Source: Antrihabitans cavernicola (GTDB taxonomy: Bacteria; Actinomycetota; Actinomycetes; Mycobacteriales; Mycobacteriaceae). From it: a stretch of 64,000 nt of DNA. The position numbers and the translations under genes are program-made. Below, piece after piece: positions 36,191 through 46,363 of the stretch. The stretch covers positions 186,001-250,000 of the forward strand of contig NZ_VLNY01000005.1 of the NCBI RefSeq assembly GCF_008297975.1. Direction: 5' to 3'. The notes under the pieces were generated by a model, which was not told the origin of the DNA, did no database searches, and worked only from the letters and a program-made list of their open reading frames with translations. Every line of letters starts with the position of its first letter. Position 1 is the stretch's first letter.

Positions 36191-37969
36191 TCACCCCTTC
36201 GGGACCGAACCACCCGCGACATCGTCGGCATAGGTCTCGTAGGCGTCGACATAGCCGGCACTCTTGCCCGCCAGCACGTACAGCGTGCCTTCGGCGTCGT
36301 TCGAATAGCCGAGCTTGCGGAGCTCCACCTTGCGGCTCTTGAAGGTCGACGTCTGCTCCAGCGAATCGACGATGCGGATGAACAGCGGCACCGCGTAGGC
36401 GGGCAAGCGGTCGTACAGATGGCCGGCGACCGCTTTGCCGTCGAAGCCTGCGCCGTCCTTCATCATGACCGCCGCCATACCCGCCTTGCCATCGGTCCCC
36501 GGAACGTCGACTCCGTAGACCACCGCCTGGTCGACACCGCGCTCGTCGCCGAGAGCACCCTCGACCTCGGTGGTCGCGACGTTCTCACCTTTCCAGCGGA
36601 ACGTGTCGCCGAGCCGGTCGACGAACGCGATATGCATCCATCCCTGCTTGCGTACGAGGTCACCGGTGTCGAACCACACGTCACCCTTGTCGAACCCGTC
36701 GCGCACCAACTTCGACTCGCTCGCCGACTTGTCGGTGTAGCCGTCGAACGGAGCCCGATCGGTGACCTTCGCCAGCAGTAGGCCGACCTCGCCCTTTCCG
36801 ACCTTGCGCAACAAGCCATTCGAATCGCGCTTGGCTTTTCCCGACTCGTCGTCGTATTCGACAACGGCGTACGGCAGGGGGCACACGCCCGCTGTGCGAT
36901 CGAGATTCAGCGCGTTGACGAAAGCGATGTTGCCCTCGCTGGCACCGTAGAACTCCGCGACGCGCGAGATCCCGAAGCGAGTCTTGAACTCGTCCCAGAT
37001 CTCCGGCCGCAGCCCGTTGCCGACCATCAGCCGAATGTTGTTGTCGCGGTCGGTCGATCGCGCAGGCTGGTTCAGCAGGTAGCGGCACAACTCACCGATG
37101 TAGGCGAATCCCGTTGCCTTGTTGAGGTTTGCGTCGTCCCAGAAGCGTGACGCCGAGAACGACTTGCCGAGTGCGAAGGTCGCGCCGGATCCGAGCACCG
37201 ATGACAACGCCACCGTCAAAGCGTTGTTGTGATAGAGCGGCAGGCAGCAGTAGAGGGTGTCGTCACTGCTGAGCCGAACACCGAGGCTACCGAGCCCGGC
37301 CATACCTTTGAGCCACCGATAGTGCGTCATCACACTGGCTTTCGGCATTCCCGTGGTGCCCGACGTGAAGATCAGGTACGCCTTCTCGCGACCGGTGATC
37401 TCTTCACAAATGGGCGGATCCGCGTCATCCGCGCCCACCGCCTCGCGATCCACATCGTCTGCGGTGAGCACAGTTTCGGCTTGTGGAGCGGCGTCGAGCG
37501 AGTCGATCGCTTCCTGGCATTCGTCGCCGACCACCAGTACGCGTGAGTCGAGCAAGCCGAGGCTGTGCGCGAGCACATCGGAGCGCTGATTGTGGTTGAG
37601 CAATCCCGCGGTAGCACCGAGCTTGGCGATCGCCAGCACCAGGAACAGCGTCTCAGGTCGGTTCTTCATCAAGACACCGACCACGTCGCCGCGGACGACC
37701 CCGTGCGCGGAAAGCACTACGGCATAGCGGTTCACCTGCTCGTTCGCTTCGCCGTAGCCCACCGAATTGCCCTCGAACCGAAGGAACGGCCGTTCCGGGT
37801 GCCGCTGTGCCGCACGTTGGAAGACCAGGCCGACGGACCCCTTGCTGTCCGGCTTGCGCAGCAGCAGATTCGCTGCGCCCATTGCCATTCCAGGCAGATC
37901 CGGCAGCATGGCGGGCAATCGGCGCACCACATCGACGACACCGATTGTCGGCCGACCACTCGAACTCAT
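36191..37969 (-). CDS. fadD6: long-chain acyl-CoA synthetase FadD6
   Basis: 592 aa from ATG 37969 (AGAGGAG, 4-nt spacer, ATGA overlap with the upstream gene). AMP-binding enzyme: L-I-F-T-S-G-T-T-G-M-P-K-A-S (P-loop-like, about residue 205), Y-G-A-S-E-G-N (adenine), W-F-D-T-G-D-L and D-R-L-G-D-T-F-R-W-K-G-E-N-V, like FATP/FadD6 proteins. It activates very-long or long fatty acids as acyl-AMP then acyl-CoA. Last gene of the LOG-LOG-fadD6 unit, as in Rv1204-Rv1206. Confidence 0.9.
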   Translation of the reverse strand: MSSSGRPTIGVVDVVRRLPAMLPDLPGMAMGAANLLLRKPDSKGSVGLVFQRAAQRHPERPFLRFEGNSVGYGEANEQVNRYAVVLSAHGVVRGDVVGVLMKNRPETLFLVLAIAKLGATAGLLNHNQRSDVLAHSLGLLDSRVLVVGDECQEAIDSLDAAPQAETVLTADDVDREAVGADDADPPICEEITGREKAYLIFTSGTTGMPKASVMTHYRWLKGMAGLGSLGVRLSSDDTLYCCLPLYHNNALTVALSSVLGSGATFALGKSFSASRFWDDANLNKATGFAYIGELCRYLLNQPARSTDRDNNIRLMVGNGLRPEIWDEFKTRFGISRVAEFYGASEGNIAFVNALNLDRTAGVCPLPYAVVEYDDESGKAKRDSNGLLRKVGKGEVGLLLAKVTDRAPFDGYTDKSASESKLVRDGFDKGDVWFDTGDLVRKQGWMHIAFVDRLGDTFRWKGENVATTEVEGALGDERGVDQAVVYGVDVPGTDGKAGMAAVMMKDGAGFDGKAVAGHLYDRLPAYAVPLFIRIVDSLEQTSTFKSRKVELRKLGYSNDAEGTLYVLAGKSAGYVDAYETYADDVAGGSVPKG

Positions 37970-38544
37970 TGCGCTCCTCTTTCGATTTTCGTGCTCGACT
38001 CGACGGGCTCTGCGCACGCGTCGAGTGCTTCGGTTACTCCGGTCGTGACGATCAGACGTTCTATTGCGCGATCAGCGACGAAGCCCCGCGTGTGCAGCTC
38101 GTCGAGCCAATCCAGCAGGCCGCGATAGTGATCCCCACGATCGAGGAGCACCAACGGCTTGCTATGCATGCCAAGGGATCCCGCTGTCCAGGCCTCGAAC
38201 AGCTCTTCCAATGTCCCGATGCCACCGGGCAGCGTCAGAAACGCGTCGGCACGGTCTTCCATGATCTGCTTGCGCTCACGCATGGTGTCCGTGACGATCA
38301 GCTCGTCGGCGTCCACATCGGCAACTTCTTTGTGCACCAGCGCTTTCGGGATGACGCCGACAGTGTGGGCACCGGCCGCACGGGCAGCCGAAGCAACCGC
38401 GCCCATCATCGACACGTTGCCGCCACCGGACACCAACTGCCATCCACGACGCCCGATTTCCTCGCCGACGGCGGCCGCGAGGTCCAACAACTCTGGGTCG
38501 CCGGTCGCCGACGCACAGTAGACACAAACGGAGAACTGCGTCAC
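37966..38544 (-). CDS. LOG-family (TIGR00730) nucleotide-5'-monophosphate phosphoribohydrolase-like protein
   Basis: 192 aa from GTG 38544 (GTGA overlap). Rossmann-like lysine-decarboxylase/LOG fold: S-G-G-G-N-V-S-M-M-G (G-G-G-x-x-G-x-M-G variant), M-R-E-R-K-Q-I-M and the signature P-G-G-I-G-T-L-E-E-L. LOG enzymes release cytokinin bases from nucleotides; Rv1205 is such an enzyme in M. tuberculosis. It resembles Rv1205 in length and sequence. Confidence 0.88.
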   Translation of the reverse strand: MTQFSVCVYCASATGDPELLDLAAAVGEEIGRRGWQLVSGGGNVSMMGAVASAARAAGAHTVGVIPKALVHKEVADVDADELIVTDTMRERKQIMEDRADAFLTLPGGIGTLEELFEAWTAGSLGMHSKPLVLLDRGDHYRGLLDWLDELHTRGFVADRAIERLIVTTGVTEALDACAEPVESSTKIERGAQ

Positions 38545-39329
38545 CACTTGTCCTCTGTGCCCAGCTTTTCCGCCTCGTCGGGTCCGTGCTGGGCAGCAAC
38601 GACGATGCGCACCGCCTCGTCGACGCTGTCGGTGACATGGATCAGATCGAGGTCCGGCGCGGAAATCTTGCCGCTCGTCAGCAGCGTGCCACGGATCCAG
38701 TCGATCAGTCCCGCCCAGTATTCGGACCCGAACAGCACGATCGGAAAGCGCGTGACCTTGCGCGTCTGCACCAGCGTGAGCGCCTCGAACAACTCGTCCA
38801 ACGTGCCGAAACCGCCTGGCAGGCAGACGAATGCCTGCGAGTACTTCACGAACATGGTCTTGCGGGCGAAGAAGTAGCGGAAGTTGATGCCGAGGTCCAC
38901 CCACTCGTTGAGGCCCTGCTCGAACGGCAACTCGATGCCCAATCCGATGGAGAACCCACCCGACTCGCTTGCGCCTCTGTTGGCCGCCTCCATGACGCCC
39001 GGCCCGCCGCCGGTGATCACCGCGAACCCGGCCTTGGCCAAGCCCGCACCCAATTCGCGGCCGATGACGTACTCGGCGCTGTCCACTGCCGTGCGAGCCG
39101 AGCCGAAGACGGTGACCGCCGCAGGCACCTCGGCAAGTGCGCCGAAGCCTTCGACGAACTCGCTCTGGATTCGCAACACCCGCCACGGATCGGTATGCAC
39201 CCAGTCACTGGGACCACGCTGGTCCAGCAGACGCTGGTCCGCAGTGCTGGACTCGGTTTTCCGGTCGCGGCGCAACATCACCGGTCCCCGGTATTTCGCG
39301 GACGATGGGCCAGGCTTGTCGGGTGCCAT
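38541..39329 (-). CDS. second LOG-like (TIGR00730) protein, longer paralogue
   Basis: 262 aa. An extra N-terminal about 60 residues precede the LOG fold: V-T-V-F-G-S-A-R, T-G-G-G-P-G-V-M-E-A-A-N-R-G, and P-G-G-F-G-T-L-D-E-L. The G-G-G-P-G-V-M-E motif is the second LOG subtype (as in Rv1204-type or YgdH-like). It starts 13 nt downstream of a TAACCT box and overlaps the next gene by 4 nt. Two LOG types in one operon could act as partners or on different nucleotides. Confidence 0.85.
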   Translation of the reverse strand: MAPDKPGPSSAKYRGPVMLRRDRKTESSTADQRLLDQRGPSDWVHTDPWRVLRIQSEFVEGFGALAEVPAAVTVFGSARTAVDSAEYVIGRELGAGLAKAGFAVITGGGPGVMEAANRGASESGGFSIGLGIELPFEQGLNEWVDLGINFRYFFARKTMFVKYSQAFVCLPGGFGTLDELFEALTLVQTRKVTRFPIVLFGSEYWAGLIDWIRGTLLTSGKISAPDLDLIHVTDSVDEAVRIVVAAQHGPDEAEKLGTEDKW

Positions 39330-39336
39330 GCCGCCC

Positions 39337-39342
39337 AGGTTA
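39337..39342 (-). promoter_or_regulatory. TAACCT -10 box for leaderless LOG-LOG-fadD6 operon
   Basis: TAACCT (reverse strand) ends 7 nt before the ATG at 39329; no ribosome site precedes that ATG. Suggests the operon starts here and is separate from gntK upstream. Confidence 0.5.
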
Positions 39343-39355
39343 GCGGTCGCTCTGT

Positions 39356-39853
39356 TCAGCTCGTCCGCAGATCCAGACTCGTGACGATTTCGTCGACCAA
39401 CTCGGCCGAACTGGGCCCGATGTCGAGGGTGAGCGCGTGCTCCTCTGGCCGTAGCGGCTCCAACGTTGCGAACTGGCTGTCGAGCAACGAAGTCGGCATG
39501 AAGTGATCGAGCCGAGCTGTCAGCCGCTCCTCGATCTGCGCGCGCGTTCCGGCGAGGTGGACGAAGACGACGTCATCGCGTCGCAGCACATCGCGATAGC
39601 TGTGCTTGAGGGCCGAGCACGTGACGATCCCGGACTCCCCTGCGTCGATGTGCTCGTCGATCCACTCGGCGATTCGCTCCAGCCACGGCCATCGGTCCTC
39701 GTCGGTGAGCGGCGTCCCCGATGCCATCTTCGCGACGTTCGCGGCTGGATGCAGGTCGTCGCCCTCTTGCAGCGCCCATCCCAATTTGCCGGCGAGAATC
39801 CCTCCGACCGTGGACTTTCCGCAACCGGAAACCCCCATGATGACGAGAATCAT
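39356..39853 (-). CDS. gntK: gluconokinase GntK
   Basis: 165 aa. Walker A G7-V-S-G-C-G-K-S-T15 and the gluconokinase pattern E-G-D-D-L-H-P-x-A-N-x-x-K-M, then L-T-D-E-D-R-W-P-W-L; R-x-x-x-R lid near 125. Phosphorylates D-gluconate to 6-phosphogluconate, feeding the pentose phosphate pathway. Its ATG directly abuts the gntP stop. Confidence 0.93.
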   Translation of the reverse strand: MILVIMGVSGCGKSTVGGILAGKLGWALQEGDDLHPAANVAKMASGTPLTDEDRWPWLERIAEWIDEHIDAGESGIVTCSALKHSYRDVLRRDDVVFVHLAGTRAQIEERLTARLDHFMPTSLLDSQFATLEPLRPEEHALTLDIGPSSAELVDEIVTSLDLRTS

Positions 39854-41230
39854 TCAGATCACCGCGCTCAAGGCAAGCACGCCGGCGAGTCCGGTCACCG
39901 AGATGACGCATTCCATCGCCGTCCACGTTTTCAGGTTCTGACCGACGCTCACACCCAGATACTCCTTCACGAGCCAGAAGCCCGCATCGTTGACGTGCGA
40001 GAGGAACAGCGACCCGGCGCCGATGGCCAACACCATCAGCGACACATGGGTATTGGAGAGATCGGCAGCGACGGGAGCAAGGATGCCCGATGCGGTCACC
40101 GTCGCAACCGTCGCCGAGCCGGTGGCGACGCGAATGAGTGCCGCCACGATCCACGCGAGGAGCAGCACGGAGAGGTTGCTGCCCTCGATCGCCTTCGCGA
40201 TGACGTCGCCGATCCCGGTATCGACAAGGACCTGCTTGAAACCACCACCCGCGCCGACGATCAGCAAGATGCCCGCGATGGGCGGCAGTGCGGTTTCGAG
40301 TGACTTCGCGATCGCCGAGCGGTCCATACGTCCGCCCCGGCCGAGCAGCAGAATTCCGAAGATCACTGCCAGACCCAGTGCGATTGCTGGGGTTCCGAGG
40401 AAGTCCAGCACCGACTTGGCGGGCGATTTCGAGTCGGCAGCGACGACATCCGCAATCGCCTTACCCAGCATCAAGATCACAGGAATCAGCACCGCGAGCA
40501 AGGCGGCGCCGAACGACGGCCGGTGCTCGCGAGATTTCGCCGAGTCGGTGATGAACAATTCCGGAACAGGCACGTCGACCCAACGAGCGGCAATCTTGCC
40601 GAACAGCGGGCCTGCGACGATCACAGTCGGAATGGCAACCAGCACGCCGAGACCCAACGTGAGTCCGAGGTTGGCGTTCAACGCGGTCACCGCAACCAGC
40701 GGACCGGGATGCGGCGGAACCAGCCCGTGCATCACGGACAGGCCTGCCAGCGTCGGAATCGCGACTCGAATCAAGGGCAGGCCCGATCGGCGGGCGACAA
40801 GGATGATCACCGGCATCAGCAACACCAGCCCGATCTCGAAGAACATCGGGAGCCCGATCACCGCACCCACCAGCGCCATGGTCCATGGCAGCACCGCCGG
40901 ACTGGATCGGCCGACAAGCGTGTCGACGATGCGATCCGCACCACCGGAGTCGGCGAGCAACTTGCCGAACATCGCTCCGAAACCGACCAGGACGCCCACA
41001 CCGGCCATCGTGGAGCCGAAGCCCTTGGTGAAGCTGTCGACGGACGGCTGCGCGCCGAGCCCTGCCGCGAGCCCCACTCCGATGGCACCGATCACCAGGG
41101 CCAGGAACGGGTGGATCTTGAGCCAGGTGATCAACGCGATGATGACGGCGACGCCGCCGAGGGCCGCGGCGATGAGCTGCGTGTCGTGTGGCGCGTTGTC
41201 TGCTGCGGCGAGGAACAGTGTTGGACTCAT
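39854..41230 (-). CDS. gntP: gluconate:H+ symporter GntP family
   Basis: 458 aa from ATG 41230; the open frame extends 19 codons upstream without membrane sequence. About 12 membrane helices, with conserved G-S-A-T-V-A-T-V-T-A-S-G-I and H-V-N-D-A-G-F-W-L near the C-terminus, which mark GntP permeases. It imports gluconate with protons for GntK. The divergent gntR and operator lie upstream. Confidence 0.92.
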   Translation of the reverse strand: MSPTLFLAAADNAPHDTQLIAAALGGVAVIIALITWLKIHPFLALVIGAIGVGLAAGLGAQPSVDSFTKGFGSTMAGVGVLVGFGAMFGKLLADSGGADRIVDTLVGRSSPAVLPWTMALVGAVIGLPMFFEIGLVLLMPVIILVARRSGLPLIRVAIPTLAGLSVMHGLVPPHPGPLVAVTALNANLGLTLGLGVLVAIPTVIVAGPLFGKIAARWVDVPVPELFITDSAKSREHRPSFGAALLAVLIPVILMLGKAIADVVAADSKSPAKSVLDFLGTPAIALGLAVIFGILLLGRGGRMDRSAIAKSLETALPPIAGILLIVGAGGGFKQVLVDTGIGDVIAKAIEGSNLSVLLLAWIVAALIRVATGSATVATVTASGILAPVAADLSNTHVSLMVLAIGAGSLFLSHVNDAGFWLVKEYLGVSVGQNLKTWTAMECVISVTGLAGVLALSAVI

Positions 41231-41312
41231 TGCGTTGCTTTCTTCCGTGTGGCGTCTATGACCTACGTCACTCTGACGGATAAACACTATGAATACAACC
41301 CATCAGGCATAA

Positions 41313-41325
41313 TTAGTAGTACTTA
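41313..41325. promoter_or_regulatory. GntR/FadR-type operator TTAGTAGTACTTA
   Basis: GTA-G-TAC is flanked by TTA/TTA, fitting the FadR-subfamily pattern N-y-GTM-N0-1-KAC-n-r. It lies between gntP (83 nt upstream of its ATG) and gntR (59 nt), so one site could control both. Confidence 0.55.
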
Positions 41326-41383
41326 TTTCCACACTGCGTTCAGCTTGACGTACATATCCGCAGGTAGATGAGAGGATCAGTCC

Positions 41384-42091
41384 ATGGATGCCGACAGCTA
41401 CCAGCAGCTGCACGACTCGCTGGTGGACCGCGTCGGCGCCGACATCGTCGCGGGCCGCATTCCCGCGGATACCCGGATTGTCGCCGACGAGATGGTGCAG
41501 CAGTACGGCGTGTCGCGGACGGTGGTGCGCGAGGCCGTTCGGGTACTCGAATCGATGGGACTGGTCGCTGTTCGTCGGCGAGTCGGCATCACCGTGCAGC
41601 CGCGTGATTCTTGGAATCCGTTGGATCCCAAGATTATTCGGTGGCAATTGGCGGGACCGGGTCGATTCGAGCAGCTCCGTGCGCTCAGCGAACTCCGGTC
41701 GGGCATCGAGCCTGTTGCGGCACGGCTCGCGGCCGAACACGCCACCGCCGAGCAGTGCGGCCAACTGACGGCGGCGGTGATCGGTATGTCGTCGACTGCT
41801 CGCGCCGCCGACACCGACGCATACCTGACGCACGACTCCGATTTCCACGCGACCTTGCTCGCGGCGTCCGGCAATCCGCTGCTCCGTGGGATGTCGGAGA
41901 TCGTCATCGAAGTGTTGGCCGGTCGGACTCGACATTCGCTGATGCCGCATGTCGCCGAGCCGGAAGCCATCCGACTGCACGGAGTGGTGGCGTCGGCAAT
42001 CCAGTCCCGCGACGGCGTCGAGGCCGAGCGGGCGATGCGCGAGATCGTCACCGAATCCGCCACCGCCGTAGCGTCGATGCGTGAAGACTAG
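41384..42091 (+). CDS. gntR: FadR-type GntR regulator of the gluconate genes
   Basis: 235 aa. GAGGATCAGTCC precedes the ATG. w[16 protein letters not shown], then [23 protein letters not shown] (recognition helix). The FCD domain follows, with D-S-D-F-H, H-x-x-L-L and H-G-V-V-A-S-A as metal-binding His region. Most likely represses gntPK until gluconate or its phosphate binds. Overlaps dapE at its 3' end (convergent). Confidence 0.88.
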   Translation: MDADSYQQLHDSLVDRVGADIVAGRIPADTRIVADEMVQQYGVSRTVVREAVRVLESMGLVAVRRRVGITVQPRDSWNPLDPKIIRWQLAGPGRFEQLRALSELRSGIEPVAARLAAEHATAEQCGQLTAAVIGMSSTARAADTDAYLTHDSDFHATLLAASGNPLLRGMSEIVIEVLAGRTRHSLMPHVAEPEAIRLHGVVASAIQSRDGVEAERAMREIVTESATAVASMRED

Positions 42092-43158
42092 TTCGACAGA
42101 TAGGCGCGCAGCACCCGCTCGACTTCGGTGATCTGCGCGACCGGCACGTGCTCGTCGCGCTTGTGCGCCAGGTTCGGATCGCCGGGCCCGTAATTGACGG
42201 CAGGAATTCCGAGCGCCGCGAAGCGCGACACGTCCGTCCAGCCGTACTTCGCACGCACCTCGCCTCCTGCCGCGGCGATCAGCTTTGCTGCTGCCGGCGC
42301 ACTGAGCCCGGGCAACGCGCCGGGGGCGCTGTCGGTTACCTCGAGCCCGATGTCCAGGCCGTCGAACACGGATCGGACGTGCTCGGTGGCATCAGGTACA
42401 GATCGATCCGGCGCGAAGCGGAAGTTGACGTCAACCGACGCCGCGTCCGGAATGACGTTGCCCGCGACACCGCCATCGATCCGCACTGCCGAGAGGCCCT
42501 CGCGATAAACACAGCCGTCGATGTCGACCGATCGTGCCTCGTACTTCGACAGTCGATCCAGCACGGCCGCGAACTTGTGAATCGCATTGTCGCCCAACCA
42601 CGATCGCGCGGAGTGCGCCCGCGTTCCCGCGGTGGTCAACCGAACACGCAGCGTCCCTTGACAACCCGCCTCGATGAACCCGCCGGAGGGTTCACCCAGG
42701 ACCGCAACGTCGCCGACGAGCCACTCGGGTAGCTCGCGTTCGATGCGACCGAGGCCGTTGAACTCGGCGGCGATCTCTTCGCAGTCGTAGAAGATCAGCG
42801 TCAGATCGTGCACGGGGTCGGCAATGGTCGCTGCGAGATGCAAGAACACCGCGTCGCCGGACTTCATGTCGACAGTCCCGCAGCCGTGCAGGATGTTGCC
42901 CTCGCGTCTGCTCGGGACGTTGTCCGCTATCGGCACGGTGTCGAGATGCCCGGCAAGGATCACACGCCTGGGCAACCCGCGGTCCGTGCGCGCCAGGACG
43001 CAATTGCCGTTGCGCACTATCTCGAAGCCCGAGGTCTGGTGGCGCAGTGCACTTTCCACCGCGTCGGCGATCGCGGACTCGTCGTGCGACACACTGGGTA
43101 CGTCGACCAGCGCGGCCGTCAAGTCGATCGGGTCGGCGTGCAGATCGAGGGAAGTCAC
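42088..43158 (-). CDS. dapE: succinyl-diaminopimelate desuccinylase DapE
   Basis: 356 aa from GTG 43158. M20 peptidase: L-A-G-H-L-D-T-V-P (metal His/Asp), [14 protein letters not shown], and F-Y-D-C-E-E-I (catalytic and metal Glu), plus G-E-P-S-G near 155. Cleaves N-succinyl-LL-diaminopimelate to LL-DAP and succinate, in lysine and peptidoglycan synthesis. The divergent partner dapD is 1.1 kb away and dapC at 53.7 kb. Confidence 0.93.
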   Translation of the reverse strand: MTSLDLHADPIDLTAALVDVPSVSHDESAIADAVESALRHQTSGFEIVRNGNCVLARTDRGLPRRVILAGHLDTVPIADNVPSRREGNILHGCGTVDMKSGDAVFLHLAATIADPVHDLTLIFYDCEEIAAEFNGLGRIERELPEWLVGDVAVLGEPSGGFIEAGCQGTLRVRLTTAGTRAHSARSWLGDNAIHKFAAVLDRLSKYEARSVDIDGCVYREGLSAVRIDGGVAGNVIPDAASVDVNFRFAPDRSVPDATEHVRSVFDGLDIGLEVTDSAPGALPGLSAPAAAKLIAAAGGEVRAKYGWTDVSRFAALGIPAVNYGPGDPNLAHKRDEHVPVAQITEVERVLRAYLSN

Positions 43159-43165
43159 GCCGTTC

Positions 43166-43171
43166 AGGTTA
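43166..43171 (-). promoter_or_regulatory. TAACCT -10 box of dapE overlapping a stop codon
   Basis: TAACCT (reverse strand) ends 7 nt before GTG 43158. Its TAA is the stop codon of the upstream beta-propeller gene (43169-43171), so the promoter is embedded in that gene's end. Confidence 0.4.
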
Positions 43172-44131
43172 CGGCGCTGCGGTGCGGGCCGCCGGGTCGA
43201 AGCCGCCGGGGATCTCGTAGATGTTGCCGTCGAAACCGGCGCGGAACAGTCGCCCAGCGGAGAAACCGCCGGTGCCGCGGCCGTAGGTGACCACGCTCGA
43301 CACGAACAGGCCGCTCGCGAGCGTGCACACCTGACCGGGGCCGTCGACGCGAAGGATTTCGCCGCTCACGTCGGTGGGAACGATCGGGCGGTTACGCGAA
43401 TCGAGGGTCAGACCGTCGGCAGCCTTCAGTACGTCGCCGCCGCCGAACGAGACGACGTTCTCCGGTGCGCCCGGATTCGCGATCGGGATCCGACTGATGC
43501 CCGGATTCGCGAACGTCTGCGCGACGTAGAGGTAGGCGCCATCCGACGTGAGGGCCGCACCGTTAGCGCTCGGGATAGAAGACCAATTCGGTTGCACCGC
43601 ACCGTTCGGCGCGACGCGGCCTACCAAGTTGCCGAAATCGTTGGTGGCGTAGATGGATCCGTCCTTGGCAACGGCAACACCGTTGGCTGCGCTGAGCCCC
43701 GATGCGAACGGTGTTACCGCGCCGGTGTTCACGTCGACGCGCGCCAAGGTGCCCGGACGTGCGACGTCGCCGACCAGAACGGACGGTCCGCTGTACCCGA
43801 CGATCAGAGAGCCGTCCGGCTGCCATGCCAGGGCGCCCGCCGAATTGCCTGTTGGCACGGACGCCACCTGAACCGGGCGCGCTCCTGGAGCGTCGATGCG
43901 GAAGATGCGGCCTGCGGCAGCGTCGGTCGTGTAGAGCCGACCTGCGGGATCGACCGTCACGCCCTCGAGAACAGCGCCGGGCACGCTGCCGACGAGCACG
44001 GGTGCCTGTCCTGCGCCTGGGCACACCGGTGCGGCCGCTGCCTGCGGTGCCGCAAGAACGGAGAACGTGGTGGCGGCGAGTACCGCGACCGCGCCTGCAC
44101 CGATAGTGCGTCGAATTGCTGCGCCGAACAT
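43169..44131 (-). CDS. secreted NHL/SMP-30-like beta-propeller protein
   Basis: 320 aa from ATG 44131 (GGAGG, 9-nt spacer; GTG 44140 and ATG 44137 are alternatives). A cleavable signal ([11 protein letters not shown], then A-Q/A-A-A-A-P) leads to a repeat of about 45 residues with [35 protein letters not shown]. That is an NHL/SGL propeller, possibly a lactonase-like or binding domain. Ligand unknown. Confidence 0.75.
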   Translation of the reverse strand: MFGAAIRRTIGAGAVAVLAATTFSVLAAPQAAAAPVCPGAGQAPVLVGSVPGAVLEGVTVDPAGRLYTTDAAAGRIFRIDAPGARPVQVASVPTGNSAGALAWQPDGSLIVGYSGPSVLVGDVARPGTLARVDVNTGAVTPFASGLSAANGVAVAKDGSIYATNDFGNLVGRVAPNGAVQPNWSSIPSANGAALTSDGAYLYVAQTFANPGISRIPIANPGAPENVVSFGGGDVLKAADGLTLDSRNRPIVPTDVSGEILRVDGPGQVCTLASGLFVSSVVTYGRGTGGFSAGRLFRAGFDGNIYEIPGGFDPAARTAAP

Positions 44132-44218
44132 GGACATCACCCTCCCGAGAGCCCCAACTGCTTACGGCGGCTCATCATTCCACGCATGCACCCCCTGGAG
44201 AGGCGATTTCGCTGCCAG

Positions 44219-44224
44219 TACCCT
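44219..44224 (+). promoter_or_regulatory. TACCCT -10 box for leaderless dapD
   Basis: TACCCT ends 7 nt before the dapD GTG at 44232; there is no ribosome site. It supports this start, which also gives the M. tuberculosis DapD length. Confidence 0.5.
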
Positions 44225-44231
44225 TGTCTGC

Positions 44232-45185
44232 GTGAGCGCACAGGGAGCATCAGCAGTCGGAATTGCCAACGTGACCTCGGACGGGACGGTTCTCGATACC
44301 TGGTATCCCGCCCCGGAACTCGGCGACAACGCCGAGACGGGGACTACCCGGCTGGATGGCAACGACATTCCCGAGGATCTGCGCGCACTGGTCGGCCCCG
44401 ACGAGGCCCGTGGCGTCGACGTGGTCGCCGTTCGCACCACCATCGCGGACCTGTCGCAGGCTCCCACCGACGCCCATGACGTCTACCTTCGTCTGCACCT
44501 GCTTTCGCACAGGCTCGTCCAGCCACACGGCTTGAGCCTGGACGGCCAGTTCGGACTGCTCAGCAACGTGGTGTGGACCAACCACGGTCCGGCCGCGGTG
44601 GAGGGCTTCGAATCGGTCCGTGCCAAGCTGCGCGCTCTTGGTCCGGTCACCGTCTACAGCATCGACAAGTTCCCGCGCATGGTCGACTACGTGGTGCCGT
44701 CCGGCGTTCGCATCGGTGATGCCGACCGCGTCCGTCTCGGTGCCCATCTCGCGAGCGGGACCACGGTCATGCACGAGGGCTTCGTCAACTTCAATGCGGG
44801 CACACTCGGCAATGCGATGGTCGAGGGCCGCATCTCCGGTGGTGTGGTCATCGGCAACGACAGTGACGTCGGCGGCGGCGCCTCGACCATGGGCACACTG
44901 TCCGGTGGCGGCAAGCAGATCATCTCGGTCGGCGAGCGGTGCCTGCTCGGCGCCAACTCCGGTCTCGGCATTCCGCTCGGCGACGACTGCGTGCTCGAGG
45001 CGGGTCTCTACCTGACGGCGGGAACGAAGGTGACCGGTCCCGATGGCACCGTCATCAAGGCACTCGAGTTGGCGGGTAATTCGAACCTGCTCTTCCGTCG
45101 CAACTCGGTTTCCGGCGCCGTCGAGGTTGTTCCGTGGAAGGGCACCGGCGTCGAGCTGAACTCGGTCTTGCACAAGAACGACTAA
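44232..45185 (+). CDS. dapD: tetrahydrodipicolinate N-succinyltransferase DapD
   Basis: 317 aa, equal to M. tuberculosis DapD; GTG start set by the promoter and length. The C-terminal left-handed parallel beta-helix is visible as hexapeptide repeats ([33 protein letters not shown]). Transfers succinyl from succinyl-CoA to tetrahydrodipicolinate. Actinobacterial type with a long N-terminal domain. Converges on the following gene. Confidence 0.93.
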   Translation: MSAQGASAVGIANVTSDGTVLDTWYPAPELGDNAETGTTRLDGNDIPEDLRALVGPDEARGVDVVAVRTTIADLSQAPTDAHDVYLRLHLLSHRLVQPHGLSLDGQFGLLSNVVWTNHGPAAVEGFESVRAKLRALGPVTVYSIDKFPRMVDYVVPSGVRIGDADRVRLGAHLASGTTVMHEGFVNFNAGTLGNAMVEGRISGGVVIGNDSDVGGGASTMGTLSGGGKQIISVGERCLLGANSGLGIPLGDDCVLEAGLYLTAGTKVTGPDGTVIKALELAGNSNLLFRRNSVSGAVEVVPWKGTGVELNSVLHKND

Positions 45186-46363
45186 CCGGCGACGAGGCTC
45201 TTACCGAACTCGTGTGGGAACGTCGCTTCCCGCTGTTGGAACGACAGGATCGCTGGATTGCGGATTTTGCCGTCCTGAATTTCGATGGCGCGGTCGATCG
45301 TCGGTTCGGTCTTCCACTTCGCCGGCCCCGACAGCACCGTGCGCAAGTGCGGCAGTAGTGCTCCGCTGATCTCCCACGTCGCCGAATTCCAGAGGTACGA
45401 CGGGCTGTGATCAACGGCGTAGTACGTGATGTTGTCGCCGACGACGAAGCTCGGGTCGTCGAACGTGGTCGGTCGCGCCCAGCTGAAGCCCATGCCTTCG
45501 TCGCAGGACACATCGATGATCAGGCTGCCCGGCAAGAACCCGCCGAGGTCCTTCTCGTTCAGGAAGGTCCACGGCGATTCGGTGTCCTGCAGAACGCAGT
45601 TGACGACGATGTCGTTCTCCGCCAGATACGGAGCTAACGGGATGCGACCGTCGTTGGTCACCGCGCAGGTGAGCGTCGGATCGTCGTCGTCATGATCGAG
45701 ATGCACGATCTCGACTGAGTGGATCGGCGATCCGACTGCAGCGACGTCTCGGTTGGTGAGAACGCGAACGTCATCGATACCGTGTGCGTTCAACGCGGTC
45801 ACAGCACCTCGGGCCGTCGCGCCGAAGCCGATGACGGTGGCACGCAGTCGACGACCGTAATTGCCTGTGGATCCGATCAATTCGAGTGCGTGCAGCACCG
45901 AGCAGTAACCCGCAAGCTCGTTGTTCTTGTGGAACACGTGCAGCAGAAATCCGCCGTCGCGGGCCCAGTGATTCATCGCTTCGAACGCGATGAGGGTCTG
46001 CCTGCGGTCGATTGCCTGCTGAGTGAGCGCAGCGTCCTGCACGCAATGCGGCCAGCCCCATACGATTTGCCCGTCACGCAACTCGGCCAGATCGTCGGCG
46101 TGAACCTTCGGAAGCAAGACCACATCACAGTCGGCGATCAGCTCCGATTTCGCCCGGATACCGCCGACCTGGGTGGCCAATTTCTCGTCCGAAACGCCGA
46201 AAGGCAGGCCGTAGCCCTCCTCCAAGAAAATGCGGGCACGAATATCAGCATCGATTTTTTGGAAATGTGCTGGGTGAATCGGAAGTCTGTGCTCGTTCTC
46301 TTTGCGCGAATGAGCCATCACTCCCAGCGTGAGCAGTGGCTCAGAATCAGCGCTTTTTGACAT
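45182..46363 (-). CDS. N5-(carboxyethyl)ornithine synthase-like/AlaDH-PNT-fold dehydrogenase
   Basis: 393 aa from ATG 46363, inside the end of a 44-aa gene. N-terminal [11 protein letters not shown] substrate-binding segment and a nucleotide-binding region [19 protein letters not shown] (G-x-G-x-x-x-x-G) near residue 190. [18 protein letters not shown], and V-L-Q-D-T-E-S-P fit CeoS-type enzymes, which reductively join pyruvate and ornithine. Alanine or saccharopine dehydrogenase relatives cannot be excluded. Confidence 0.7.
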   Translation of the reverse strand: MSKSADSEPLLTLGVMAHSRKENEHRLPIHPAHFQKIDADIRARIFLEEGYGLPFGVSDEKLATQVGGIRAKSELIADCDVVLLPKVHADDLAELRDGQIVWGWPHCVQDAALTQQAIDRRQTLIAFEAMNHWARDGGFLLHVFHKNNELAGYCSVLHALELIGSTGNYGRRLRATVIGFGATARGAVTALNAHGIDDVRVLTNRDVAAVGSPIHSVEIVHLDHDDDDPTLTCAVTNDGRIPLAPYLAENDIVVNCVLQDTESPWTFLNEKDLGGFLPGSLIIDVSCDEGMGFSWARPTTFDDPSFVVGDNITYYAVDHSPSYLWNSATWEISGALLPHLRTVLSGPAKWKTEPTIDRAIEIQDGKIRNPAILSFQQREATFPHEFGKSLVAG

